A DNA stretch of 64,000 bases from Mesorhizobium wenxiniae (GTDB lineage Bacteria > Pseudomonadota > Alphaproteobacteria > Rhizobiales > Rhizobiaceae), in the NCBI RefSeq assembly GCF_002284535.1, contig NZ_NPKH01000004.1, positions 31,489 through 95,488 on the forward strand. The letters are read 5' to 3'. The notes beneath the pieces were generated by a model, which was given only the letters and a program-made list of their open reading frames with translations, did no database searches and was not told where the DNA came from. Position numbers and translations under genes: made by a program. This document shows, piece by piece, positions 1 to 8,886 of this stretch (position 1 is the first letter of the stretch; every line of letters starts with the position of its first letter).

Positions 1-478
1 CATGCCGCACGCTGGCGTCGCCATAGGCCGAGCCGGCAGCTTCCGGCAGATAGCGGGTCACCGGCGCCTGCGGATCAAAGATCCCTTCGCCTTCCAGTAT
101 GCCGGCCAGGATGGCGGTCAGCGACTTGCTGATCGAGAAGATGATGTGGCGCGCACCGAACTGCATATGCGGTGCGAACCAGTCGCCGACGAATTTGCCG
201 CCTTTCTTGATCGTCAGCGCGTCGGTATCGGAACGCGTGAGAAAGGCTGCAACAGTCTCCGGTCCGCCGGCCAGGATGACTCGCTCGCCGAGCAGCCCGT
301 CAAGAGCCCGCGCTGACGCCTCACCGCTGGCTGGCACGGCTGCCACGCGTGCGCTCGGCACTAACTCACCGACATTCTGGAACGACCACCGGCTGAACGG
401 GCTTTCGCGCCAGTTGCCGAGCAGAACTTGGTTGCGGCCAAAGCCATATCTGGTCTCGAACGCGGTCTTGCCGGTCAT
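1..478 (-). CDS. Serine hydrolase, beta-lactamase/6-aminohexanoate-dimer hydrolase family (3' part outside window)
   Basis: The gene starts at ATG 478 and runs off the left edge, so only about 159 N-terminal residues are visible. The catalytic SxxK motif (S115-I-S-K118) lies in FSISKS and is followed by a helix typical of class C beta-lactamase-fold hydrolases. This fold includes esterases, D-aminopeptidases and the nylon-oligomer amidase NylB. The gene lies 26 nt downstream of a second hydrolase of the same fold; both open with a similar W-x-x-S/N-R-W-(S/A)-F-Q block, so they look like tandem paralogues. Placement at the end of the pot operon suggests an amide- or ester-cleaving role on an imported or periplasmic substrate. 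The substrate cannot be read from the sequence, and no clear signal peptide is seen. Confidence 0.8.
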   Translation of the reverse strand, partial: MTGKTAFETRYGFGRNQVLLGNWRESPFSRWSFQNVGELVPSARVAAVPASGEASARALDGLLGERVILAGGPETVAAFLTRSDTDALTIKKGGKFVGDWFAPHMQFGARHIIFSISKSLTAILAGILEGEGIFDPQAPVTRYLPEAAGSAYGDASVRH

Positions 479-504
479 GCGTTTCCTTCCGGTTTTTTTG
501 GAAC

Positions 505-1701
505 TTAGGCCAGCGCGGCGGCGATCGCGTGCACGGCTTTCATCGTCGCCACCGAATAGGCGATGTCGGTGAAATCCGGGTAGCTCGAAAGCTTCACCAC
601 GACCATTCTCGTGTTCCAGTCGATATGGATCAGCTGCCCGAACACGCCCCGGCACATCAGCGCGCGTGAGCGCGGATCCTCGATCCAGAACTGGTTGCGG
701 TAGCTGCCTTCCGGCAGGCTGGGATTGAAATCCGGCCCATGCCTGCCATTGCGCGTCGCCTCGATCCAGTCGGCCGGCACCACGCCGCCGCCATTGTCGA
801 GGATCAGCTGGCCGAAGCGGCCATAGTCCCGCAGCGTGGCGTTGAAGCCGCCATCGGCCACGGCGTAGCCGGCGCTGTCGATGGTGAAACAGGCGCTTTC
901 ATCCGCCCCGAGCTTTTGCCAGAGTTCCTCCGAAACCAGCTGCGCCAGCCGCTTGCCGGTCACCCGCTCCATGATAAAGGCGAGCACGTCGGTCTCGATC
1001 GAACGGTATTCGAAGGCAGTGCCATGCGGCCGGATTGTCTCCTTGAGCCGCAGGATCAATTCAAACATATGCGACGGCCACTCGAAGGCCGGATCGCTGT
1101 CCGGCGGCACCGGTTTCCAGCCGCTGGCGACATCGACCTGGCCGATATCGGAATAGCGGTCGGTGTATTCCTCGGAAAAACGCACGCCTGTCGTCATGTC
1201 GAGCACGTGCTGCACGCTGGCGCCCGCCCAGCCGGTCGCACCAAGCTCCGGCAGATAGGTCGTCACCGGCCTGGCCGGATCAATCAGGCCGCGCCCGACC
1301 AGTATGCCGAACACCGAAGCGGTGACCGACTTCGCCATCGACTGCGACAGATGCAGCGTGCGCTCGGCCATGCCGTTGAAATAGCGCTCATAGGCGATTT
1401 TGCCGTCCTTGAGCACGAGCAACCCGTCCGTATAGGTTTCGTCGAGCAGCCCGGCCAGCGTCGTCGGTGCGCCCGTGCTGTCGTTCACCGGCAGCGCATC
1501 GAGATCGACTTCGGCTCGCTCGAACCGGCGGCGATGGCCATTGCCGCGCCAGACTTCGACGGTCGGCAGAATTTCGCGGATGTGCTGGAACGCCCACCGG
1601 TTCCAGGGTCCCCTGTCCCAGTCGAGCTTCGGCGGCACCATCTTGGGCGGCGACCCCTGCATGATCGGCGGCACCGGTTCGCTGTTGCGGTAGGATGTCA
1701 T
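505..1701 (-). CDS. Serine hydrolase, beta-lactamase/6-aminohexanoate-dimer hydrolase family
   Basis: 398 residues from ATG 1701; the frame continues upstream only through a GTG and gains no homology there. The SxxK nucleophile motif is S121-M-A-K124 (LSQSMAKS). The second-motif tyrosine is Y232 in EYRSIETD, where family members have Y-x-N or Y-x-S. A C-terminal segment around FGQLIHIDW follows, as in NylB-like amidases and EstB-like esterases. The length is normal for the family and no signal peptide is evident. The gene sits 67 nt after potD and just before a paralogue, all on one strand. It is probably an amide/ester hydrolase co-expressed with the polyamine-type transporter; the exact substrate is unknown. 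Confidence 0.85.
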   Translation of the reverse strand: MTSYRNSEPVPPIMQGSPPKMVPPKLDWDRGPWNRWAFQHIREILPTVEVWRGNGHRRRFERAEVDLDALPVNDSTGAPTTLAGLLDETYTDGLLVLKDGKIAYERYFNGMAERTLHLSQSMAKSVTASVFGILVGRGLIDPARPVTTYLPELGATGWAGASVQHVLDMTTGVRFSEEYTDRYSDIGQVDVASGWKPVPPDSDPAFEWPSHMFELILRLKETIRPHGTAFEYRSIETDVLAFIMERVTGKRLAQLVSEELWQKLGADESACFTIDSAGYAVADGGFNATLRDYGRFGQLILDNGGGVVPADWIEATRNGRHGPDFNPSLPEGSYRNQFWIEDPRSRALMCRGVFGQLIHIDWNTRMVVVKLSSYPDFTDIAYSVATMKAVHAIAAALA

Positions 1702-1768
1702 GAGATGCGTCCCGGCAAACATGAAAACAGACCCGGCGGCGCCCGCCGCCGGGTCCGTCACGATGCGA

Positions 1769-2803
1769 TTACTTCTGCAGTTCGGTCCATATCCTGGTGT
1801 AGAGCGCCTGGACGTCGGGTGCGCAGCTCAGCATGAATTTGCCCTTGTCGGCGAACTCGGCGGGGATGTTGACCTCCGGCGCCGTCTTCATGTCCTCAGG
1901 CATGAAGGCTTCCGATCCCTTGATGCCGTTGGCGTAGCGCGCGAAAGACGAGATCAGCGCGGCGTTCTCGGGATCCATGATGAAGTTCTGGAACAACTTG
2001 GCGTTTTCGACGTTCTTGGCGTCCTTCAGCACCGCGAGATTGTCCATCCAGATCGGATAGCCCTCCTTCGGATAGCCATAGACGATATCCTTGTTCTGCA
2101 GGCGGGCGCGGAAGGACGCGCCGTTCCAGTCGACGCTGGCTGCGAAGTCGCCCTTGGCGAACTTCTCGACTGTGCCGTAGTCCATGGAGATCCATTTCGG
2201 CTTTGCCGCCACCAGCGCATCGCGCACCTTCTTCAGCACCTCCTTGTCGCCGGTGCAGGGCTCGCCGCCGACATATCTGATGGCGAGATGCATGACATCG
2301 GCCATTTCGGGAACGACGTTGACCTTGCCGACCAGTTCCTGCGGCGGGTCCAAGAAGATAGCGGAAGTGTTGGGATCGCCCTTGTAGACCGAGGTGTTGA
2401 CCGTGACGCCTGTCGTGCCCCATTGCCACGGCACGGTATATTTGCGGCCCGGATCGAAAGGAACGTCGACCCATTTCGGGTCCATGTTCTTGAAGTTCTC
2501 CATCTTGCTGGGCTCTGTCTCCAAGAGCAGCCCTTCCTGGATCCAGATCGGCACGAAGCTCGCCGAGGGCACCACGATGTCGAAGCCGCTGCCGCCCTGG
2601 CGGATTTTGGCCAGCGCGGTGTCGTTGGAATCGTAGTCGGTGACTGTCACCTTGACCTTGTATTTTTCCTCGAATTTCTTGATGAGGTCGGGGCTGGTGT
2701 AGTTGCCCCAATTGTAGATGTTGAGTTCGCCATCGGCGCGGGCGAGACCCGCCGAGGCGAACAGCGCAGCGCTGAGCGCCGTCGCAGTCAGTTTCCAATT
2801 CAT
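1769..2803 (-). CDS. potD: Spermidine/putrescine-type ABC transporter, periplasmic substrate-binding protein (PotD family)
   Basis: 344 residues beginning with a cleavable signal peptide (hydrophobic stretch, then [16 protein letters not shown]). The family signature [12 protein letters not shown] and the early motif [12 protein letters not shown] are typical of PotD/PotF proteins, which capture polyamines in the periplasm and deliver them to PotBC. The start has a clear AGGAGAG ribosome site and lies 13 nt after potC. It is the last transporter gene of potA-potB-potC-potD. Family membership is firm, but related proteins also bind other organic cations or opine-like compounds, so spermidine or putrescine is an inference. 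The nearby acetylpolyamine deacetylase strengthens it. Confidence 0.9.
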   Translation of the reverse strand: MNWKLTATALSAALFASAGLARADGELNIYNWGNYTSPDLIKKFEEKYKVKVTVTDYDSNDTALAKIRQGGSGFDIVVPSASFVPIWIQEGLLLETEPSKMENFKNMDPKWVDVPFDPGRKYTVPWQWGTTGVTVNTSVYKGDPNTSAIFLDPPQELVGKVNVVPEMADVMHLAIRYVGGEPCTGDKEVLKKVRDALVAAKPKWISMDYGTVEKFAKGDFAASVDWNGASFRARLQNKDIVYGYPKEGYPIWMDNLAVLKDAKNVENAKLFQNFIMDPENAALISSFARYANGIKGSEAFMPEDMKTAPEVNIPAEFADKGKFMLSCAPDVQALYTRIWTELQK

Positions 2804-2816
2804 CGTTTCTCTCCTG

Positions 2817-3623
2817 TCACTCCTGATCCTTTTTCCTGCTGATGAAAAAGAAGACGGTGACGATCAATATCGAGATCAGCAGGAACACCGTCGAAATCGC
2901 GTTTATTTCCGGCGTGATAACGCGCCGGAACTGGCCGAGCATGTAAGTCGGCAACGTATCCTGGCCGCCGGACTTGACGAACTCGGTGATGACGACATCA
3001 TCCAGCGAGATGACGAAGGCCAGCATCAGCCCGGCAAGGATGCCTGGCCAGAGCAGCGGGAAGGTGACGCGCCGAAAAGCCTTCCATGGTGTCGCGTAGA
3101 GGTCGGCCGCAGCGATCTCCAACGACAGATCCATGTTCTCGAGCCGCGCCCGGATCGGCAGATAGGCAAAGGGAATGCAAAAGGCCGTATGCGCAGCCAT
3201 CAGGTAGCCCAGCCCCGAATAGCCGGTCCAGATCTTGATGCGCGAAAAGAAGATCAGCAGCGCCACCGCGGTGACGATTTCCGGCACCATCAGCGGCTGG
3301 TTGATGAAGGCGTATTTTAAGCCGAGTCCGGGATAGGGTTTCGTTCGGGTTGTAGCGAGTGCAGCCATGGTGGCGACGATCGTGGCAATAGTCGCGGCGA
3401 CCGAAGCGATCTGCAGCGACCGCATCGAGGCATCGACGACCTGGTCGTTGTTCCAGGCCTGATAGAACCAGCGCAGCGACACGCCTTCCCAGATCGCGAT
3501 CGAACTGCCTGCGTTGAAGGCATAGACGACAACCGTGACGATCGGCAGGTACAGCGCGAAAAAGCAGATCATCGCGATTGTCGTGAAGCCGGTCTGCCGG
3601 CGAATGTCGAAGCGGCTAGCCAT
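2817..3623 (-). CDS. potC: Polyamine-type ABC transporter permease (PotC family)
   Basis: 268 residues. The start was set at ATG 3623, which overlaps the potB stop by 8 nt (translational coupling), rather than at the longer upstream frame. About six membrane segments are visible, the first being [21 protein letters not shown]. The cytoplasmic EAA loop reads [20 protein letters not shown] and docks to the ATPase PotA. The arrangement FxxxLPxxxxxxYAF near the N-terminus is typical of PotC. With PotB it forms the inner-membrane channel. The C-terminus is lysine-rich (SRKKDQE). Confidence 0.92.
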   Translation of the reverse strand: MASRFDIRRQTGFTTIAMICFFALYLPIVTVVVYAFNAGSSIAIWEGVSLRWFYQAWNNDQVVDASMRSLQIASVAATIATIVATMAALATTRTKPYPGLGLKYAFINQPLMVPEIVTAVALLIFFSRIKIWTGYSGLGYLMAAHTAFCIPFAYLPIRARLENMDLSLEIAAADLYATPWKAFRRVTFPLLWPGILAGLMLAFVISLDDVVITEFVKSGGQDTLPTYMLGQFRRVITPEINAISTVFLLISILIVTVFFFISRKKDQE

Positions 3624-4536
3624 GCGCGCCGCCCTGGCGCCCGGCGGAGCGGACATAGAAGAGCAGCGCGACCATCACGATCGCCATCAGCGAGAGCGAC
3701 AGCGCCGAGCCGAGCGGCCAGTTACGGCCTTGCCCGAACTGCAGCTCGATCAGATTGCCGAGCATCATATTCTTCGTCCCGCCGAGCACGCGCGGGGTGA
3801 CATAGGCGCCCAGCGCCGGGATGAAAACGAGGATCGAGCCGGCGATGATGCCAGGCTTGACCAACGGAACGATGACTCGCCTCAGCACCTGGAACCGGTT
3901 GGCGTAGAGGTCGTAACCCGCCTCGACCAGCCGGAAGTCGATCTTCTCCAGGCTGGCATAGAGCGGCAGCACCATCAACGGCAGATAGACATAGGTCATG
4001 CCGACCATCAGCGCGAAATCGGTGAACATCATCTGGATCGGCTGGCTGATGATGCCGAGCTTGATGAGCACCGTGTTGACGATGCCCTCGTTGCGGATCA
4101 CCTCCTGGATGGCGAAGGTGCGGATCAGCAGATTGGTCCAGAAGGGGATGGTGATCAGGAATAGCCAGACGTTGCGCTGCCGCGTGGGCCGGGTGGCGAT
4201 GAAATAGGCGGTCGGAAAGCCAAAGAGCAACGTGAAGATCGTTGTCATAAACGACAGCTTGGCCGAACGCCAGAAGATCGACAAATGCGCGTCGGCGAAA
4301 ACCAGCGTGTCGTCGAAGATGTCGCGCTGCATCACCACCGACAGCCAGCCGTCGGTGGAGAATTTCCACACCACGTCGCCATAGGGGCCCGGCGTCAGGA
4401 ACGAATAGATCACGACGATCAGCAGCGGGCCGGTCGCCGCCAGAAAGATGATGATCAGTGCCGGCGCTGACAGCAGCCAGCGATCGCGGATATCTCTGCG
4501 TTCGGCTTCCTCGGCGACTTCTTCCGCGCTCGCCAT
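3616..4536 (-). CDS. potB: Polyamine-type ABC transporter permease (PotB family)
   Basis: 306 residues. The acidic N-terminal tail (ASAEEVAEEAERRDI) is followed by a first membrane helix, about five more helices, and the EAA coupling loop EAGYDLYANRFQVLRRVIVP. The sequence PFWTNLLIRTFAIQ is characteristic of the PotB/PotH half-permease. Its ATG overlaps the potA stop by one base (TGATG) and its stop overlaps potC, so the three genes are tightly coupled. It partners PotC in the membrane. Confidence 0.92.
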   Translation of the reverse strand: MASAEEVAEEAERRDIRDRWLLSAPALIIIFLAATGPLLIVVIYSFLTPGPYGDVVWKFSTDGWLSVVMQRDIFDDTLVFADAHLSIFWRSAKLSFMTTIFTLLFGFPTAYFIATRPTRQRNVWLFLITIPFWTNLLIRTFAIQEVIRNEGIVNTVLIKLGIISQPIQMMFTDFALMVGMTYVYLPLMVLPLYASLEKIDFRLVEAGYDLYANRFQVLRRVIVPLVKPGIIAGSILVFIPALGAYVTPRVLGGTKNMMLGNLIELQFGQGRNWPLGSALSLSLMAIVMVALLFYVRSAGRQGGAHG

Positions 4537-5630
4537 CAGTCCCTCAGCACTTGTGCGGCGTCGTTGCCGATCGAAATGCCGACCTTGTCTCCCCGCTCGA
4601 AACCGCAGCCGGCGCTGCGCGTGTTCTGCTGGCGCACCGTGAAGGCCTCGCTGCTGTCCAGGCGAACATGGATGTGCGTGTCGGTGCCGAAATAGACGAT
4701 GTTTTCGACCGTGCCCGACAGGTCGCCCTTGCTGCTGGTCAGCTTGGCATGTTCCGGCCTGACCACCACGGTGGCATTGTCCTTCGGCTGAAAGCCCTCA
4801 GCCACGGTCGCGTCGATCGTCGCGCCGGATTTGAGCGTTGCTCGTGCCTTGCCGTTGGCCATGCCTGATATGGCCGCGGTCAGGAAATTGGTCTCGCCGA
4901 TGAAGTCGGCGACGAAGCGCTCCGCCGGCTTGTCATAGATATCCCAAGGCGTTCCGACCTGCAGGATCTTGCCCGACGACATCACCGCGATGCGGTCCGA
5001 CATGGTCAGCGCTTCTTCCTGGTCGTGGGTGACGAAGATGAAGGTGATGCCGGTCTCGTGCTGCAGCCGCTTCAGCTCGATCTGCATGTCCTTGCGCAGC
5101 TTGAAGTCGAGCGCCGACAGCGGCTCGTCGAGCAGCAGCACTTTCGGCTGCGGCGCCAGCGCCCGCGCCAGTGCCACGCGCTGCTGCTGGCCGCCCGATA
5201 TCTGGCTGGTGCGGCGGCCGCTGAGCGCTTCCATTTTGACAAGCTTCAGCATCTCGGCAACCCGCGCCTTCACGTCGGCTTTGGGCTTGCCGAGCATTTC
5301 GAGGCCGAAGCCGATATTCTCGGCCACCGTCATATGCGGGAACAGCGCATAGTTCTGGAACACGGTGTTGACCGGCCGCTTGAACGGCGGCAGCGGTGCG
5401 ATGTCCTGGCCATGCAGCAGGATCTCGCCGGCGCTCGGGAAATCGAAGCCGGCGATCAGCCGCAGAAGCGTTGTCTTCCCGCAGCCGGACGGACCAAGCA
5501 GAGTGAAGAACTCATTCTCGCGGATCGACACCGAAATCGTGTCGAGGGCGGCGACCTGTGACTCCCCGGTACCGAATACCTTGCGGACGCCACGAACTTC
5601 AATTGCACTCTTACCCGGTTGTTCCGGCAC
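4536..5630 (-). CDS. potA: Polyamine-type ABC transporter ATP-binding protein (PotA family)
   Basis: 364 residues from GTG 5630, preceded by GGGG at a suitable distance. The open frame continues upstream to a TTG at 5711, but those residues look unlike the family. Walker A is GPSGCGKTT, the Q-loop is in [14 protein letters not shown], the ABC signature is ISGGQQQR, Walker B is [12 protein letters not shown], and the H-loop is [10 protein letters not shown]. The C-terminal TOBE-type regulatory domain begins near [11 protein letters not shown]. The protein energises PotBC. It is the promoter-proximal transporter gene, with a palindrome in the upstream gap. Confidence 0.92.
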   Translation of the reverse strand: MPEQPGKSAIEVRGVRKVFGTGESQVAALDTISVSIRENEFFTLLGPSGCGKTTLLRLIAGFDFPSAGEILLHGQDIAPLPPFKRPVNTVFQNYALFPHMTVAENIGFGLEMLGKPKADVKARVAEMLKLVKMEALSGRRTSQISGGQQQRVALARALAPQPKVLLLDEPLSALDFKLRKDMQIELKRLQHETGITFIFVTHDQEEALTMSDRIAVMSSGKILQVGTPWDIYDKPAERFVADFIGETNFLTAAISGMANGKARATLKSGATIDATVAEGFQPKDNATVVVRPEHAKLTSSKGDLSGTVENIVYFGTDTHIHVRLDSSEAFTVRQQNTRSAGCGFERGDKVGISIGNDAAQVLRD

Positions 5631-5718
5631 GATTACCCCATTCTTGTGTCCGCTCTTCAGGGCGGATCCAGTTCCCACTCGATTGTCAGCACACGGCGCA
5701 TGGCTTGGCAAGCATACA

Positions 5719-5736
5719 TCTGAATGTCGATTCAGA
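5719..5736. promoter_or_regulatory. Inverted repeat upstream of potA, candidate operator
   Basis: Perfect 7-bp arms TCTGAAT and ATTCAGA are separated by GTCG, in the 126-bp gap between the YtcJ-family gene and potA. The position, about 90 bp before the potA start, suits a repressor or activator site. The binding protein is unknown; no regulator gene is adjacent. Confidence 0.4.
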
Positions 5737-5756
5737 ACGCAATTCCCGTGCCACCG

Positions 5757-7424
5757 TCAGGCCTGATAAGTGACCTTGCCGCCGCAGATCGTCGTCATCG
5801 GCCGCACCGTATGCAGCGCTTCCGGCGCGGTGGCCTCGATGTCGCCTGAGAGCACCACGAGATCAGCCAGAAAGCCTGACTTCAGGCGGCCCTTGCGATG
5901 CTCCATGAACTCGGCATAGGCGCCTTCCACTGTATAGCCCGCAAGCGATTCATGCAGCGAGAAACTCTGGTCGGGATCGCTGTCTGCCCATGGTTTGCGC
6001 AGCACTGCCGCCTGAATGCCCAGAATCGGATCGATCGGCGAGACCGGCCAATCGGAGGCGAAGACGACGCGCGCGCCGGCATTCTTCAGCGTCCGCCACG
6101 CATAGCTCAGAGGCCAGCGGGCAGGCCCGATGCGCGACACCGTTGGTTCCAGCGGCACGCCCATGCTGCCCGGCGGATGCGGTGGCTGCATCGAGGCAAT
6201 GACTCCAAGATTTGCGAAACGCGGTACGTCGGCGGCGGTGACCACCTCGATATGCTCGACCCGATGCCGGCTGTCGCGCCTGCCATTCGCCTTTTGCGCT
6301 GCCTCGTAGCCGTCGAGCACGGCGCGCACGGCGCCGTCGCCAATCGAGTGCACCGCCATCTGCAGCCCGCGCCTGTCGACGGCCACGGCAAGATCGATGA
6401 ATTGCTGCGGCGTGAAAAGCGGCTCGCCTACCCAATCCGGACGATCCGCATAGGGCTCGACCATCACCGCCGTCCACGAATCGAGCACGCCGTCGTAGAA
6501 CACCTTGACCATGCCCGACGACAGCCATTCGCCTTGGTAGCGCTCAGCCATCACTGAGGCTTTGTCGAGCATGTCGAGGGTCATGAAATTCTTATAGTGG
6601 AACGGCACCTGCACGCGGCAGAGCAAGCCGCCTTCGGCCTCGATCTCGGACAGGAGTTCGAGCTGGTGCAAATTGCCGTCCATGTTCTGGATCGACGTGA
6701 TACCGTGCCTGGCACACCATTCCAAACCGCGGCGCATGATCGCCCGGTCGGAGGCCTGCTCCGCCGGCGTCGGCTTCGGGTCCGGCTCGCCGCCGGTGGC
6801 CAGGCCGAGCCGTACGCGATCCTCACCGGCCAGCGCGATCAGCGGCCCGAAGGCCTCGCCCTCACGCAATTCGCCACTGGCCAGCCCGTCGTCGCCCATG
6901 ACGATCTCATTGCCGGGACCAAGCCGCTTGCCTCTAAGCAGGCCGGCCAATTCCAGCCCCTTGGTGTTCGCCCACATTGTGTGGTGGTCGGGCGCCGCCA
7001 TGACGAAGGGACGGTCCGGCAGGATACGGTCGAGGTGATGGCGGCTGACCCGCTCAGTCGCCGACAGGATGGTATAGTCGGCGCCTTGCGCCTGCAGGAC
7101 GGATAGATCCGGCCGCTTTGCTGCATAATGGCGAACAGCATCGCAAAGCGCATCGAAACCGTGGATGCCCATCAGCTGGAGGTGATCGAGCTCGGCCGCG
7201 CCGGCGAAAAGATGCATATGCGCTTCGATGAAGCCGGGGACGACCGAGCCGCGCTCGGCGTCGATGACGCGCGTGCCGGGTCCCTTGTGCTCCAGTACGG
7301 TCGCGCGATCTGCGATCGCAATGATTTCGCCGCCCTTGATGGCTATGGCTTCGGCGCTGGGAGTATCGGGATCAATCGTCAATATGCTGGCGTTCTCGAC
7401 GATCAGATCGGCCGATGGCGGCAT
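5757..7424 (-). CDS. Metal-dependent amidohydrolase, YtcJ family
   Basis: 555 residues, start ATG 7424 preceded by GGGAG. The amidohydrolase TIM-barrel signatures are all present: the HxH of GFIEAHMHLF, a later His in MAVHSIGDGAV, the HRVEHIE histidine, and the metal-site Asp in FASDWPVSPIDP. An N-terminal composite beta domain (ILTIDPDTPSAEAIAIKGGEI) and a C-terminal LADLVVL strand complete the fold. YtcJ relatives include N-substituted formamide deformylases and other amide hydrolases. The gene lies upstream of potABCD on the same strand and divergent from the acetylpolyamine deacetylase. This suggests it cleaves an amide in the imported compound. No signal peptide, so it is probably cytoplasmic. 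Confidence 0.85.
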   Translation of the reverse strand: MPPSADLIVENASILTIDPDTPSAEAIAIKGGEIIAIADRATVLEHKGPGTRVIDAERGSVVPGFIEAHMHLFAGAAELDHLQLMGIHGFDALCDAVRHYAAKRPDLSVLQAQGADYTILSATERVSRHHLDRILPDRPFVMAAPDHHTMWANTKGLELAGLLRGKRLGPGNEIVMGDDGLASGELREGEAFGPLIALAGEDRVRLGLATGGEPDPKPTPAEQASDRAIMRRGLEWCARHGITSIQNMDGNLHQLELLSEIEAEGGLLCRVQVPFHYKNFMTLDMLDKASVMAERYQGEWLSSGMVKVFYDGVLDSWTAVMVEPYADRPDWVGEPLFTPQQFIDLAVAVDRRGLQMAVHSIGDGAVRAVLDGYEAAQKANGRRDSRHRVEHIEVVTAADVPRFANLGVIASMQPPHPPGSMGVPLEPTVSRIGPARWPLSYAWRTLKNAGARVVFASDWPVSPIDPILGIQAAVLRKPWADSDPDQSFSLHESLAGYTVEGAYAEFMEHRKGRLKSGFLADLVVLSGDIEATAPEALHTVRPMTTICGGKVTYQA

Positions 7425-7593
7425 AATTTTCTCCCGTTTGAGCTTAGGCTAGCAGAGTATTGGCGTCTGGCAAGCCGTCCGCTGCCGCTCGCACCAACAC
7501 TCTGGGATGCCTCTTGGCGGCGCTGAAACTCTCTGCCACAAAGCAGTCCGTCAATGACAGATACGCAACTCGAAGAGCGAGCCGGCCGCCAAA

Positions 7594-8625
7594 ATGAAGA
7601 CAGTTTTCTCCCCTCTCCACGCCGGTCACGCCGGCAATTTCGAACTCATTTCGGGCGCCATCGTGCCGGCCTTCGAGAAGCCCTCGCGCGCAGAGATCGT
7701 CAAGGCGAGGGTGGAGAGCGAAAAGCTCGGCCCGGTGTTGCCTCCCGAGAGTCATGGTCTCGCTGCCGCTAAGCAGGTGCATACCAGCGACTACATCGAT
7801 TTCCTGCCGACCGTATGGCCGCTCTGGGAAGAGTCGGGCCGGACGGGCTCGGCCCTCCCATTCACCTGGCCGACGCGCGGCCTGCGCAGCGACGTGCGCC
7901 CCCAAACCATCGATGCGCTGCTTGGCTTTTACTCCTTCGACGGCGGCGCCGCCTTCGTCAAAGGCACCTGGGAGGCGATCAAGTCGTCCTATGATGTGGC
8001 GCTGACCGCGGCCGCTCTGGTCAAGGGCGGTGAGACGTCCGCCTTCGCGCTCTGCCGCCCGCCCGGCCATCATGCCGGTGCTGCCTTCATGGGCGGTTAT
8101 TGCTACATCAACAACGCCGCGGTTGCCGCGCAATGGTTCCGCGACCAGGGCGCCAAGCGCGTCTCGATCCTCGATGTCGACTACCATCACGGCAACGGCA
8201 CGCAGGAGATCTTCTACAGCCGCGGCGACGTGCAGGTGCTGAACCTGCATGGCGACCCGATGACCGAATATCCGTTCTTCCTTGGCCATGCCGACGAGCG
8301 CGGCTCCGGGCCCGGCGAAGGCTTCAATGTCAACTATCCCCTGCCGTTCGGCACTACATGGGACGCCTGGAATGTTTCGCTGGAGAACGCTTGCGATAAA
8401 CTTGCGGCTTACGCCCCCGAAGTCGTTGTCGTCTCGCTCGGTGTCGACACGTTCGAGAAGGACCCGATCAGCAAGTTCAAGCTGAAAAGCGCCGACTATC
8501 CCAAGATTGGCCGTCGCATCGCCAAGCTCGGCCTGCCGACGCTGTTCGTCATGGAAGGGGGCTATGCCGTCGAGGAAATCGGCATCAACGCCGTCGGCGT
8601 GCTGACCGGATTCGAGGATCGTTAA
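7594..8625 (+). CDS. Acetylpolyamine amidohydrolase, histone-deacetylase family
   Basis: 343 residues, nearly the length of the Mycoplana ramosa acetylpolyamine amidohydrolase. All class I/II HDAC-fold catalytic elements are visible: the H159-H160 pair in RPPGHHA, zinc ligands D196 and H198 in ILDVDYHHGNGT, the third ligand D285 in SLGVDTF, and the transition-state tyrosine Y324 in MEGGYAV. The enzyme removes acetyl groups from N-acetylputrescine, -spermidine and similar amines. The gene is divergent from the YtcJ/pot operon across 169 bp, which fits a role after polyamine import. The start ATG has only a weak ribosome site. An alternative is deacetylation of another small amine. Confidence 0.9.
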   Translation: MKTVFSPLHAGHAGNFELISGAIVPAFEKPSRAEIVKARVESEKLGPVLPPESHGLAAAKQVHTSDYIDFLPTVWPLWEESGRTGSALPFTWPTRGLRSDVRPQTIDALLGFYSFDGGAAFVKGTWEAIKSSYDVALTAAALVKGGETSAFALCRPPGHHAGAAFMGGYCYINNAAVAAQWFRDQGAKRVSILDVDYHHGNGTQEIFYSRGDVQVLNLHGDPMTEYPFFLGHADERGSGPGEGFNVNYPLPFGTTWDAWNVSLENACDKLAAYAPEVVVVSLGVDTFEKDPISKFKLKSADYPKIGRRIAKLGLPTLFVMEGGYAVEEIGINAVGVLTGFEDR

Positions 8626-8886
8626 GAGGCGTCCGACGGAACGGGAGGCAAACTCACCGGGAACGCTCCATACCTCAGGTAAAACGCAGCTGATGGGGAG
8701 TCGGCTGCAACAATATCGTCTAGCGCTACGCAGGAAATCATCGCCCGGGCATATTTTTACCGCCGCTATCCTGTTGACTTTCTTCGAAGAGGCGTTCGCT
8801 CTTTGCAGTACCGTGCTCTACTTTGGATAGCGGCATGAAGGTCGATTCACTGGAAGCAGACGGCACGTGAAGGCGGGACGGAACTT

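Noticed and set aside
1700..2842. 380-codon plus-strand reading frame opposite potD
   Set aside because: Antisense shadow of a high-GC gene; no ribosome site, and the product resembles no family, while the minus strand encodes a clear PotD protein.
5631..5711. N-terminal extension of potA to TTG 5711
   Set aside because: Extra 27 residues are unlike PotA proteins, and GTG 5630 has a better ribosome site and family-length N-terminus.
7444..8289. 281-codon minus-strand frame opposite the acetylpolyamine deacetylase
   Set aside because: Opposite strand carries all HDAC-family catalytic motifs; this frame is compositional.
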